Shown: positions 22,641-38,920 of the stretch, piece by piece
Layout: every line of letters begins with the position of its first letter
How positions within the stretch are numbered: the first letter of the stretch is position 1
Program-made: the position numbers and the translations under genes
Assembly (NCBI GenBank): GCA_022828595.1
Contig: JAKGHH010000003.1
Coordinates: forward strand, 16,926,934-16,990,933
Origin: Nelumbo lutea
Taxonomy: Eukaryota; Streptophyta; Magnoliopsida; Proteales; Nelumbonaceae
DNA length: 64,000 nt
Direction: 5' to 3'
The notes under the pieces: generated by a model
What the model was told of the DNA's origin: nothing
What the model saw: the letters and a program-made list of their open reading frames with translations, nothing else
The model's database searches: none

Positions 22641-23120
22641 ATGGAGTCTTCTGTAGATTGTCGTGATGACTCAAATCCCGTGACTAACTCTTTTGCTAAG
22701 GATAATGAGTCTTGTGCTCTCTATCCAGACACAAATAATATAACCCAAAACTCTACGGAGCCTCTACCATTACTCAGCTGCTTGCTTCGGCCGATCACAC
22801 CAGCCGTAGATGAAAATCATGAGACGGCCAAAAATGAGGACGAGAATGGCATCACCGCAGCATTACACTTACACATTGGGCTGCCTAATAGTTCAAATTG
22901 CTCTACGTACATGAAAATCAAACGATATGGTGGGAGACAAAAATATTGCTATAGGTGTGGGTACCCAGTATTGGATACCGATTCCCGCATAGATACTCAT
23001 TAGCTACACCTATTTTTCGTGTCATCTCTGCAAGGAAACCTTCAACCATTATAACAACCTTCAATCACTGCCTTATTCAGGGCTAAAATATCATTCCATC
23101 CTCTTTTTCTTGAGAAACAA
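22641..23120 (+). pseudogene. WIP-type C2H2 zinc-finger gene, TT1-like, disrupted
   Basis: An ATG frame at 22,641 runs 120 codons and contains ALHLHIGLP (residues 75-83), like the (V/I)ALHIGLP motif of WIP-family zinc-finger proteins, nuclear transcription factors that include TRANSPARENT TESTA 1. The family's hallmark follows in the +1 frame from 22,966: QYWIPIPA, a TAG stop at 22,990-22,992 where family members have glutamine, then ILI, then FSCHLCKETFNHYNNLQ. The last piece is the first half of the first finger. The paired histidine part (MHMWGHG-type) and the later fingers are absent or unrecognisable downstream. A frameshift, a nonsense codon and loss of the finger array make a functional factor very unlikely. 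A TATA-like CTATAATAATA (about 22,484) and a leader remain upstream, so a 120-residue product is conceivable but unsupported. Confidence 0.75.
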
Positions 23121-23528
23121 TAAAGGAAGACGATGAATAATATTAATTCCCTTTTTTTTGATATTTTTAAGTTACCCCATTTTAATTATTTTATAAAAAT
23201 ATAACTTTTATTGATATTCGGAGCAAAAAGTTACCCTTACCTACTAGAAGCCCTTCTTTTTTTTTTTTTTGTTAATCATCCTGGTTGCGGGACTTGATTC
23301 AGCATCATGCATTACTAAGAATGAATGTGGGTAAAAGAGTAATTACACGAAATATTATTTGGATTAAAAAGACAAATAAGGGCCGAATGATTTGACATTT
23401 CATGCCCAGTCACGTTCCGCTCTCAACAACCAAGGTTAATTAATGTATAACTACATCGAGATGTCCCGCGTCATAATGAAGGCCTGCTCTATCACTGAAC
23501 TGAATGAATAACCACAACGAGAGCGCCA

Positions 23529-23534
23529 CGTGTC
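23529..23534. promoter_or_regulatory. G-box CACGTG upstream of CGS
   Basis: A palindromic CACGTG sits in GCGCCACGTGTCC, about 465 bp before the CGS start codon. G-boxes bind bHLH and bZIP factors in plants. Use by this gene is an inference from position. Confidence 0.4.
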
Positions 23535-23634
23535 CAGATGAGATGTTCTTGTCAAATTTTCCAAGTGGTAACTGCGAACGTCAAGGTCAAGCGTTGGATG
23601 ATCGTCCACGACGACCTCACAACGACTAACCACA

Positions 23635-23791
23635 GAATTCACATCTGCGCCCCACGGTCGCCCCACAGATTTCTCAACCGTGCATTGTTCCACTGACAAC
23701 TTCGAGAGATATTTTCATTGTACGCTGAGTGACTACTGTCGAACGTTGTGGGGCGCAGATGTAAACTCCCGTGGGACGCAGAAGTGAATTC
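23635..23791. repeat. Inverted repeat in the CGS promoter
   Basis: The left arm GAATTCACATCTGCGCCCCA (23,635-23,654) is answered on the right by two tandem inverted copies, TGTGGGGCGCAGATGT (from 23,747) and CGTGGGACGCAGAAGTGAATTC (23,770-23,791). The last copy differs from a perfect complement at about two positions. The structure sits 200-360 bp before the CGS start codon. It may be a MITE trace or a regulatory palindrome. Confidence 0.65.
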
Positions 23792-23893
23792 CTAACCATA
23801 GACCATAGCTAAAAATCTAACCTCATCTCTTCGTAACCGTGGTTAAAATAGCCCAGGGGCCAGGCCAGCTCTTTTGCCCACCAACCAACACTC

Positions 23894-23900
23894 TATAAAA
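23894..23900 (+). promoter_or_regulatory. TATA box of the CGS gene
   Basis: TATAAAA in the context CTCTATAAAACG lies 94 bp upstream of the ATG, which would place transcription start near 23,925 and give a leader of about 70 nt. No other strong TATA motif lies closer. Confidence 0.65.
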
Positions 23901-23993
23901 CGAGTGAATGCGCTTCCCTTTAAGGTTGTTCCGGTGGGGTGATTAGAAAAGAGGCGAGAAACAGCTATCAAACCTCTTTAAGGCGAAAAAAAT

Positions 23994-30333
<6,340 letters not shown>

Positions 30334-31480
30334 AACGTGTCATATCCATTTTTTCTCCTTATCCCCTGGCAATTTTTCTGGGACTCTTTTCTACCATTCT
30401 GATTAAGCGTTTAATCTTCCTGTTTTGTGTTTCAGCTTCGTCCAAATAAGAACCGAGAATGTAATGCCTATCGTTCTAATGGCTCTCAGTTATTCGGTTA
30501 ATTGGGACTGAAATTATTCCGTATTAGTTGTTTCCTTGTTATGGTGTTTCAATTGATCAGTCTGTTCGAATGAAATGGAAATCCTGCTAGGGAGCATTTT
30601 CTTACAACATGAACAAAACCAACAATGTTGCTTTAGTTCTGTCATTCTTTATTGTTCACTCGTCATTTGACCTTCAGCGAGACTAGTCGAGTGGCACGTT
30701 GTTTGCCTTCGTGCAAACCACCTGATGGATGATGCCATTACAAGAATTGGCAGGCATTACATGGTAAAGTCGTAAAGATGTGGGTATTTGGGAAATCCAT
30801 AAGCGTCAAAGTGATTATGAAGACCGTAGATGTGCAATTGTTCAGCTAATTTTAAGAATGGTCATGGAAAAATTCCAATTCATGCTTCCATCAGAGGAGT
30901 CTGCTTGTTGCCCTCGCCCGTCAGCCGTATCCCAGGTTTTTGCGTATGCGTTGAAGTTTCAGGCTTTCATTGAATACAATCCTCTTAAAAGAATGACGAT
31001 ATGGAAAACTGGGAAAGTTTTTCAGGGTTTTTTTTATTATTTAATGATGAGCAAATAAAAAATGGAGAAGCATGGACAGGCCTAATGCAGAATTCTTAAT
31101 TCTGCTGCAACTCTAAAAACACTCAAAAGGTCAAAAATGCACATTCTATTCCTTCATATCTACCCGTTAATTCCGAGCTGGCACCTACCCTACATTCTCT
31201 CAATAAAAAGGCTTTTAAAACTCTTTTACAAAAAAGGAATTTGCTGATGCCAAAATAATGTCAAGGCATCCTATGAGAGCTGAGATTTGTTTTTATAACT
31301 TATTAGGGTAAAATTACAAAGATCCCCTCTACTATGGAGTTGTGACAAAGATCCCCTGTACTTGTTTACTTGTTTTAAGACAAAACCCCCCCCTGTATTA
31401 GAACTGTGATACAAAGACCCTTTTTCGTTAGTTTTTCGTTGAAATCCATTGTTGTAATAATTTTTAAGAACAATTGGAAG
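30334..31480. other. CGS 3' region and intergenic
   Basis: The CGS 3' UTR starts at 30,334. I cannot fix a poly(A) site. A 92-codon frame at 30,780-31,058 has no recognisable domain. The segment 31,299-31,430 holds ACAAAGATCCCCT repeats related to 10,500-10,611. Confidence 0.4.
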
Positions 31481-31554
31481 AAAAACAATGTTTATCTTCC
31501 CCGACCTCACGATACACAAACAGCAGCGACGATAATCCAGAAAGAGAGAGAGTA

Positions 31555-31770
31555 AAAGGGAAGATGAAATCAGGGTCTACCATGGCGGTTGCTGCCATGC
31601 CGATGATGGTGAAGAAGTGGCCTACACCGATATGCTGAAGCGGTGTCAGAGATCGACCTGCCAACTTGATCCACAAGGAAAATGGAGATGGCCGTGGAAA
31701 ATAGTGTAAAGACCATGAAGGACCCAGCTGGGATTTCCATGTGCAGCCAGACACGATGGTCCATCTTCAA
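31555..31770 (-). pseudogene. NPF (NRT1/PTR) transporter fragment, frameshifted
   Basis: The minus-strand frame from 31,770 reads MDHRVWLHMEIPAGSFMVFT then LFSTAISIFLVDQV. The next frame continues SLTPLQHIGVGHFFTIIGMA, then ATAMV. Together these resemble the central and late membrane region of plant NPF proteins (proton-coupled nitrate/peptide transporters), which have IPAGSF...YDR.. and then a (G/S)LTPLQRxGxG motif. The loop between VDQV and RSLTP is shorter than in the family and the frame changes there, so the fragment is deleted and broken. No other NPF segment was found. It is a relic. Confidence 0.65.
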
Positions 31771-31794
31771 TATATATATATATATATATATATA
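31769..31794. repeat. (AT)n microsatellite
   Basis: A pure AT run of about 25 bp immediately abuts the NPF relic. Confidence 0.9.
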
Positions 31795-31799
31795 GTCGG

Positions 31800-33540
31800 A
31801 TAATGCTGATTGAAGATCTTATTTGAAGCTTCGAGTTGGAGTTGAATAGCCTGGAAATTCAAATTCTGTGGAAACCCCGCAGTATCCTAAGTAATAATCC
31901 TGTCTTTGAGATGATAAGGGCAACTTGCACTTCCGAATGGCTGCAACCAAACAAATACCTTGCACAAAAAGGGAGTCCAACTGTACATTTAACATACATT
32001 CCTAGGCAGCAAGGTATCAACCAGCTGATTAGCAAGGTCTTCTGCTAGTTGTAATGGAGACTTGGGATTGTATCCCACCTGCACCTGGGTTGGGGGATGG
32101 ACTACCCCATCAGGGGTGGAGAGAGGAAATTTTTATGAGGGAGGGCCAAAACCTAAGGTAGATTGGGAGGAGGGGGGAGGGAGAATAAATATGGATGGTC
32201 ATAGGGGGGTCAACCCATTGAGGTGGGGGGTGGGGGGACCATGGCTCCCCTGGGTCCCCCTGGCTCTGCCCCTGACCCCATTGTATAGCCCTTTGTAAAT
32301 TTCAGAAAAAAAAAATAAAAAAAAAGTAAAAACTAAAAAAATAAAACATACATTCATGGGAGATATTCCCAATGTGCAACTGGATAAAAAGACGTGTATT
32401 GTACAATTCAAATGAGCCATTCTCATGGATTGAAATTGTTTGAGCTTTCAATCTTTGGACCACTTTTGGAAAGGGTATTACCTGTTGAATGACTATTTGT
32501 CATAAACCTTTGTATTTAGTGCATCAGTGACTTTGAAAATCGATACATATTGTATGATGCAATGTGGTATATATTGATACTTTGAACCTTTGACTGTGTT
32601 TGGTTGTGGTGCAATTTTATTTGTATTAATACAAATGCATGAGTGCAAATGAAAAAAATATATAAATTCTTGTTTAATTTTATTTTGAGTTTTACTTTAT
32701 TTTGTCTTAATTTACTTCATTTATACTTAATAGTTGATACCATTGAATTGGACAAAATGGTTTTATTTACTGTTTTGCTTATGCCTTTCTTTGCCTTTTT
32801 CCGTGTAGATATTTTAAGGGTCAAACCCTTTGTTTAAGTTGGTGTCTAGGGAAGGGGAAAAAGAAGTAGAGGAAAATCTGCACTCCTTGTTTATGTTGAG
32901 TTGTAAGATTGTGGTTTTCCTTGCTCGGCTGCCCCCCGGGTGGAAAGCTAGCCCTGTGTTTGTGTTTTGCTCTGTTTTGCTTGGTCTCAGATGTTCAACC
33001 CGATTATCAGACCCATCCCATTTTGGGTGGAGCGGTTTGCCTAGCTGCGTGATTGTTGTTGGTTTATTGTGAAGGAGCCTAGTGCCTTAGTAGGTGTTTG
33101 GGATCGATGAGTTTCCTCAGAAAACATACCACCACATCAGTACCATATCAAAAATCTGTTTTCTGAGAAAATGCCTGCTGTTTGGTTGGTTTTTTTTTGA
33201 AAAAGTTTTTTCAGACCCGCCTTGAAAATCTAGAAAGATGTGGTATAAGAAAATGCGCTTTTTTATGTTTTCTCGTGTGCTGATGTAGCGTTGAAAAACG
33301 CCTATATAACAGCAACAACATGGGAAAACATTTTATGAGAAGACGCCTCTCAGAAAACGGCATCAATCCAAAACACCGCCTTAATTTTCTGTTTTTGTGT
33401 TTTGGGGCTAGGCGTTTTTGGGCGGTTAGATTATGCTTTGTGGTCTGGAGCGGTACTGTCTCTTCTCTTGTTGTATACACCTTAAATACCGTTTCTCTTT
33501 TATTAACAATATCTTACTTTGATATTATGCTTTTTATCAG
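31800..33540. other. Intergenic, no gene seen
   Basis: No gene recognised. A G-rich stretch occurs at 32,060-32,280. A short possible family C remnant lies at about 32,525-32,592 (AAAATCGATACAT...ATTGATACTTTGAACC). Confidence 0.45.
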
Positions 33541-33645
33541 AATCCTGCAGGATCTCTGATCTCATACATGAAGATGCTTCATCTTCAATTACAGCGCCAA
33601 AACTAAGTGTTGAGAATGGCTGAGGTTTTAGTGATTCATGAATGT
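33541..33645 (+). pseudogene. Decayed copy of CGS exon 8
   Basis: After an acceptor-like TTATCAG the segment follows CGS exon 8 (27,426-27,533) base by base with substitutions and small gaps. Shared blocks include CTGATC, CATGAAGA, CATCTTC, TTACAGC/GTACAGC, CAAAA, GAGAATGGCTGAGGTTTTAG against GAGGATGGCCGAGGTTTTAG, and a CAT near the end. The upstream GATATTATG also recalls the end of CGS intron 7 (TATGATATTAG). The following sequence resembles parts of CGS intron 8 (TAGTCTTCATTTGG here, TAGTCTTTATTTGG in CGS; GGGTGCAAATTTAC at about 34,540 and 27,820). Retained intron similarity means the copy arose at the DNA level and not through an mRNA. The frame is broken by stops, so it encodes nothing. 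Confidence 0.7.
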
Positions 33646-33650
33646 CTTAC

Positions 33651-35931
33651 TCTGGCATTGATATAGTCTTCATTTGGATTTTAGTAATCCATTGTGAGTC
33701 ATGATCTTTTGTTGTAGGGAGATTTAAAATTTTAAGAATCTCTCATTCCTCCCTTGTGTTCTTTGGTTTTTTGTTTTTTTCTCTTTTCTTCTTTAAATGC
33801 ATGGGAAGACTCCTTATTCCACATTATTTGGGAAGATAGTTGAGTTTGAGTATATCTATAGACTTGCTTTTTCTATAGAGAGAGACCCATGGGAGGAAAG
33901 CACTATAAATGTTTACATACATGTGAAGGGGGTTGGGGGTGCTTTTCACACATGCTGAGTCAAGTTGAGTCGAGTAGGGATGGGGCATGGACACAAGTAT
34001 GTGTATGTGTATGTGTATATGTGCACTACACCAAATCATGTATACGTGCTTTTCACAGTTTGACTTGAATTTCAAAGTTCATTTTTAAACGTTCTCTTCT
34101 TCCTTTTTTGTGTCTATGCACTATTCTAAAGAGACATCTCTCAAAAAATATACTTACTAGAATACTCTATAAAGAGAGTGTTGGTTGACCAAAAAATACA
34201 CAACAGTGCACACAATACAATTTGCTTTCTTTGTCGAGTATCTTCTTTCTAATCATCATTCTTGGTAGTTCACAAACGTCTGTAAGTGAGTGCACGCCTA
34301 CCAATGGCCTATGGACTATTTTATCTTGGTGATCAATTTGCAATCACCCATCTGCACTATAAAGGGCAAAATGGTTTTAAGAAGAGTGACCAAGTGGCAC
34401 AATTCAACCCTCCTCTCTACAATTTTTCAGATTCACAATTCTTCAACTTCTCAATTTGAAAAGTGATTATTAATAAGTTCCATTCTGCCTTTTTCATTAT
34501 TTTGACATCTTTTTCCAAAGAACTGTATACCACAAAAGGGTGCAAATTTACTTTTCTTGATTGTCTCATCTGAATAAACAAAATGGATGGAAGCTTACAA
34601 TTGAATATATTTCAATTCAACTCAATTAAGCCTTGCCCCAACTCAATTCAACTCATTTAACCTAAAAAGTTTAAGCCATTAGGTGAGATCATTGAATAAA
34701 TTTTTCTTCTCTTACATGCCCCCTCATGCTAAAGGTTATGGCTTAAGCGTGCATAAGCAAAGGCCCAACCATACCTTGTCCTCAAATGCTGAAATTTAAT
34801 TAATTATAGTGGTAGTGGTGAGGATCAATCACTACACTTGATCAAATAGGCTCTAATACCATTTCAAGGATATGTTAGGTAAAGTCCCTGAATAGGTTTT
34901 TATTTTCTAAAAACACCATTACCCGCTTTTTCACCTTAAGAAGATTTGTTTTGTTAACCTGTTTATTACTGTAGATCTATTTAAAATTATGAACTCAATA
35001 GCTTCAATAGGAGTTTGGATTCGCTCCTCATCGAGCGAGCCCATGGTTTAAAACTTTGATACAATACACCCGATATGAGGTGTGTCTTATCATATCTTTG
35101 AAAAACAGATATGAATATGCATGGAAATTGAGCATTTCATCTTTTTTCATGTGTATCAGACCCGTATCAAGGGTGTATTGGTAGTGTATCGATGAAAAAG
35201 ATACGACCAAAAATTGGAAAAGAAAAATAAAGGGGAAAACAAGTTTCTTTTCCCTGAAATAATGCTCCTTTCACTCCTAAATTACTCTAAATCTCCAAAC
35301 CTCATTCATAGAGTGCTAGATTTGCAAAAATTTGCAAAAAACAAGTATGAATTGTTATTTTTTTTTTAATATTTCTCAAATTTTGAAAAAAATGGCAAAG
35401 ATAGGTACATTTTTTCAAATTTTTATAACATCTTGAATGTTTAAATTTATGTTGATCTACATTTCCTACATTCAAAATCACATTTTTTTTTTGTGTTATC
35501 AGTAGATTTATGAAAATTTCACGAAGATATTTGGGAAAAATATAAATTTACAAAAAATTTGAAAATGTGATTTTTTTTTCTATCTATAAAGACTAAATAT
35601 GTTTTAGATCTATGGATTTATCTATCATATCCATAAAGCAATTGAAAGTTATTCTTTAATATATATTTTTTATTTTTAGAATAAAAAGCAAATAATAATT
35701 AATTATATTTTATCATTTGATCTCAATAATTGAATATATTATAATTCTATGGATGATCAATCTCTTCATCTCAATCTTATCATAGCATTCCCTAATACAC
35801 TTTCTTATTGTTTTGTCACACTATTAGATCAATCAGATTACAGGTTTTTTATTGTTATCATAACATTCACAAAGCTCTTGTATTGTTTCAATGCCATTTG
35901 CTTGCTTCTATATAGTTGGAGAATTTGTCTT
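33651..35931. other. Intergenic: repeat-rich, no gene
   Basis: The segment 34,600-34,960 contains a sequence (TTACATGCCCCCTCATGCTAA, TAATTAATTATAGTGG) that returns in inverted form near 38,640-38,960 in the PHO1-type pseudogene, so both are copies of an unknown dispersed repeat. 35,220-35,750 is very AT-rich. No coding sequence recognised. Confidence 0.45.
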
Positions 35932-36696
35932 CTAATTTCCTGGCTTCCTTCTAAGGTTGAACGGGAGAGGTACTGACTTGAATGCACAAAACTTTCCGTC
36001 ATTGTTCAAATGCTCATTCTCCAACCTGATCAAAGGACGGATCCAGTTTTTATCGGTGGACGGAGTACTGGAAAACTATTCGATCTAATTATTCATTTAG
36101 AACTTCTAGCATGATTTCTTTAACACTAGAAACAAAAACATATATACCTGAAGAAGTTCCATATGCCACGACGAATGATCTCCAGACAGGCAACACAATT
36201 GTAACTAAGGCTTGCCTATGTAAATTTCTGGGCTTAAAGGGAACCACAGTTTGCATCCACGCAAATCGTAGCAGGACATGTAACACCTGCAACATTGGAC
36301 GTTAAAGCTATATATGTAAACCAAGTCACAATGCCAGACAAATGATCGATATATATATATATTAAATAAATCATATGATGCGGTACGAGAAGCTTGTCTC
36401 TCAACCACGGGTTCTTAGAGTTACGCTGCAGCAGCCCCCAGTCGATAACAAGGTCCCAGTATGTAGTTGCCACTGCTGAAGTGATTGAGCAGGTCACAGC
36501 CAGGATCAGCCATGCCTTTGCCTTCTGCAGGCCGTAAGCTGTTCTCATGGCAACTGCTAGAATTGTCGAGAATATTTTCAGGGCATTGTATCCTTGCAAT
36601 TTATCCTTCTCTTCGTAGAACCAGAGGCACTACATTAATTAATTTATGCAGCCAAATTAATGTTAATTTCCAATCAAAATACATGCAGTTTAATCA

Positions 36697-36699
<3 letters not shown>

Positions 36700-36729
<30 letters not shown>
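36700..36729. repeat. (TA)n microsatellite
   Basis: A TA run of about 30 bp in an intron of the PHO1-type pseudogene, between its exons 10 and 11. Confidence 0.9.
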
Positions 36730-36732
<3 letters not shown>

Positions 36733-37312
36733 GGGTTGTCACTACTTATGGTCAAGAGTGAGGACCTACCTGAAGGAACCGACACCAATAAGGGGTCACG
36801 GCTACAATGAAATAGAAAGCGTTATAGACACTGCTAACACTGCATCTGTGTTCTCTCTTCAGGTAGTTTCCTCAATCATAGTAGCAGATTGGACCTGGCA
36901 CAGGACAATAACAAACACTTGGTACTTGTTATTTATTGTTTCAAGCAAATTAACTTAAAAGATTATCACTATCCATAATACCATTACCAGACCTGGCTGG
37001 TTAGTTGGTCTGCCAAGAAAAAATCTGGGAGGTTAACCAGCAGAGAAATTAAAACACAACCACATACAGAAATTAAAAAGCCAACCTTGCTTTGCTTTTT
37101 TCTTTATTATTTCAGTCATTCTAAGGGGAGAAGTTTTTCCTCCATTCATGCTGTACCTTGTAAAGGGGAGCACAAAGGCAGTGGAATGCACATTGAATGA
37201 GGAAGAAGCGAAAAGAGCGGTATATGATGTTGAATGGGCAGAATAATATAGCAAGTAGAAGCTACATGGAAAGGAGAGATGCAAATGATCAGTATATAAC
37301 ATTGTTTAGAGA

Positions 37313-37317
37313 GATAG

Positions 37318-37362
<45 letters not shown>
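37313..37362. repeat. (GATA)n(GA)n microsatellite
   Basis: Compound GATA then GA repeat in the intron between exons 7 and 8 of the pseudogene. A similar compound repeat lies in its 5' leader (41,226-41,287). Confidence 0.9.
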
Positions 37363-38799
37363 ACAGTGAGTCCAGGAATCATACAACAAGGAGTCCCAGA
37401 GGCAGTAGCTCATTGCGTCCGAAGGAATTTGTCTTGTGATCCATCTCCATATCCAGATTTAGAATCACAGTGCCAAGAGCAAGTGCTGCAATACACGAAG
37501 CAAAGAGGAAGACTTCTCGGAAGCCCAACCCCCTCTCTCCCTTGACGCCAAATATAAATGTATAATCCACTCGATAACGCTTCCAGAAGTATATATCTCC
37601 TCCAAACATGATAATATGTAGGACAATGAATCCGAACAAGCTGCAAGTGTTGAGACAATTAATCTAATTCAGAATGTACGTAGCAGGTGAGAGAAGTCAG
37701 AAATCCCAAGATTTTATTACTACTGGAAATGTTGAGGAGTTTTCAGGCAACATGCATGCATCTTCTCTTACCTATAAAGTGGAAACATGACATCCATGTA
37801 TTTGGCACTCCCTTGCTGTTTTATGAGATGTTTGAGTCTTACAACGACAACAAGGGCCACTATTAGAGCTATTGCACACCCGGTAAATAAACCTGAGGAT
37901 TTACCATGAAGAAATTAATTCAATTAGCAGATAGTGTCATTCCTTAAAAACAAATTAGACCGGAGTGATGAACTAATCTCCATGAATGTACTGATCGATT
38001 CTTTGTAACAGGGTTCTTTCGAATTCCCAGATCAAGATATTTTAAATGATAACTATACCCCTGAGTCTAGCATTTCATTATTGGATTCTAGTCGACTAAA
38101 ACTAAAAGCTTACCCATGAAAAAAGTTGTTCTGTCCCTTTCCGCCTTTGCTGTTGGTCTCAAGATGTTTATGCCTTTCTTGCGGTTTGAGTTTGCGAAGT
38201 GTTTGATGAATGTAGCCTCTGCACCATCCGTGAGTCTAGTGGTCTGTGAGGTGATAAGCCAAACAAATTTCACCAAGTAAAAATTGATTATTCAGATATT
38301 CTCATAAATGGCGTCTACCAATTAAAGAATGTTAATTATTTATCTCTAACAATGCAAAATAAAAGACATTTAAGTGGGATTTGTTACCTCATCAGAGTTT
38401 CCAATGTAGGAGTTGTCCACCACTTTTAAGTAGTTCTTGATGCATTTCTTGAAGTGAACTGGGGCATGCAATTGATAAAAAATGAGTGAAAGAAGACAAG
38501 ACTCTTTGATTAGTACTACTTCCAAGTAAAAGTTTTCAAGAGAATAAAAACATATCGAGGGACCTTAATAAGTTTTTATGTTAAATAGTTCATTGAAATC
38601 ATTTTCTGTTTGACCAAGTGGTATAATATTCAATTCTAATCATCCCATTATAATTAATTCAATTTCACCACAATATATGAGTGTTGTCCATGCTGCAAGC
38701 CTAATAGACTTGCAGGTGAGGGGGCATGTTAGATGATAGAAACTTATTCAAGGACCAACTTAACTAATAGCGTAAACTTTTATTTTAAATAGTTACTTG

Positions 38800-38920
38800 A
38801 AATCGTATAAGAGCTTGCTTGATCAAGTGGTTTAGTGTTCGATCCTTATCATCCATTATAATTAATTAAATTTAGTGTTTGATCCTTGTCATCCATTATA
38901 ATTAATTAAATTTCAGCACA
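38800..38920. repeat. Two-copy direct repeat in a pseudogene intron
   Basis: TTAGTGTTTGATCCTTGTCATCC and then ATTATAATTAATTAAATTT occur twice in tandem with a unit of about 57 bp, within a larger dispersed repeat shared in inverted form with 34.6-35.0 kb. Confidence 0.6.
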
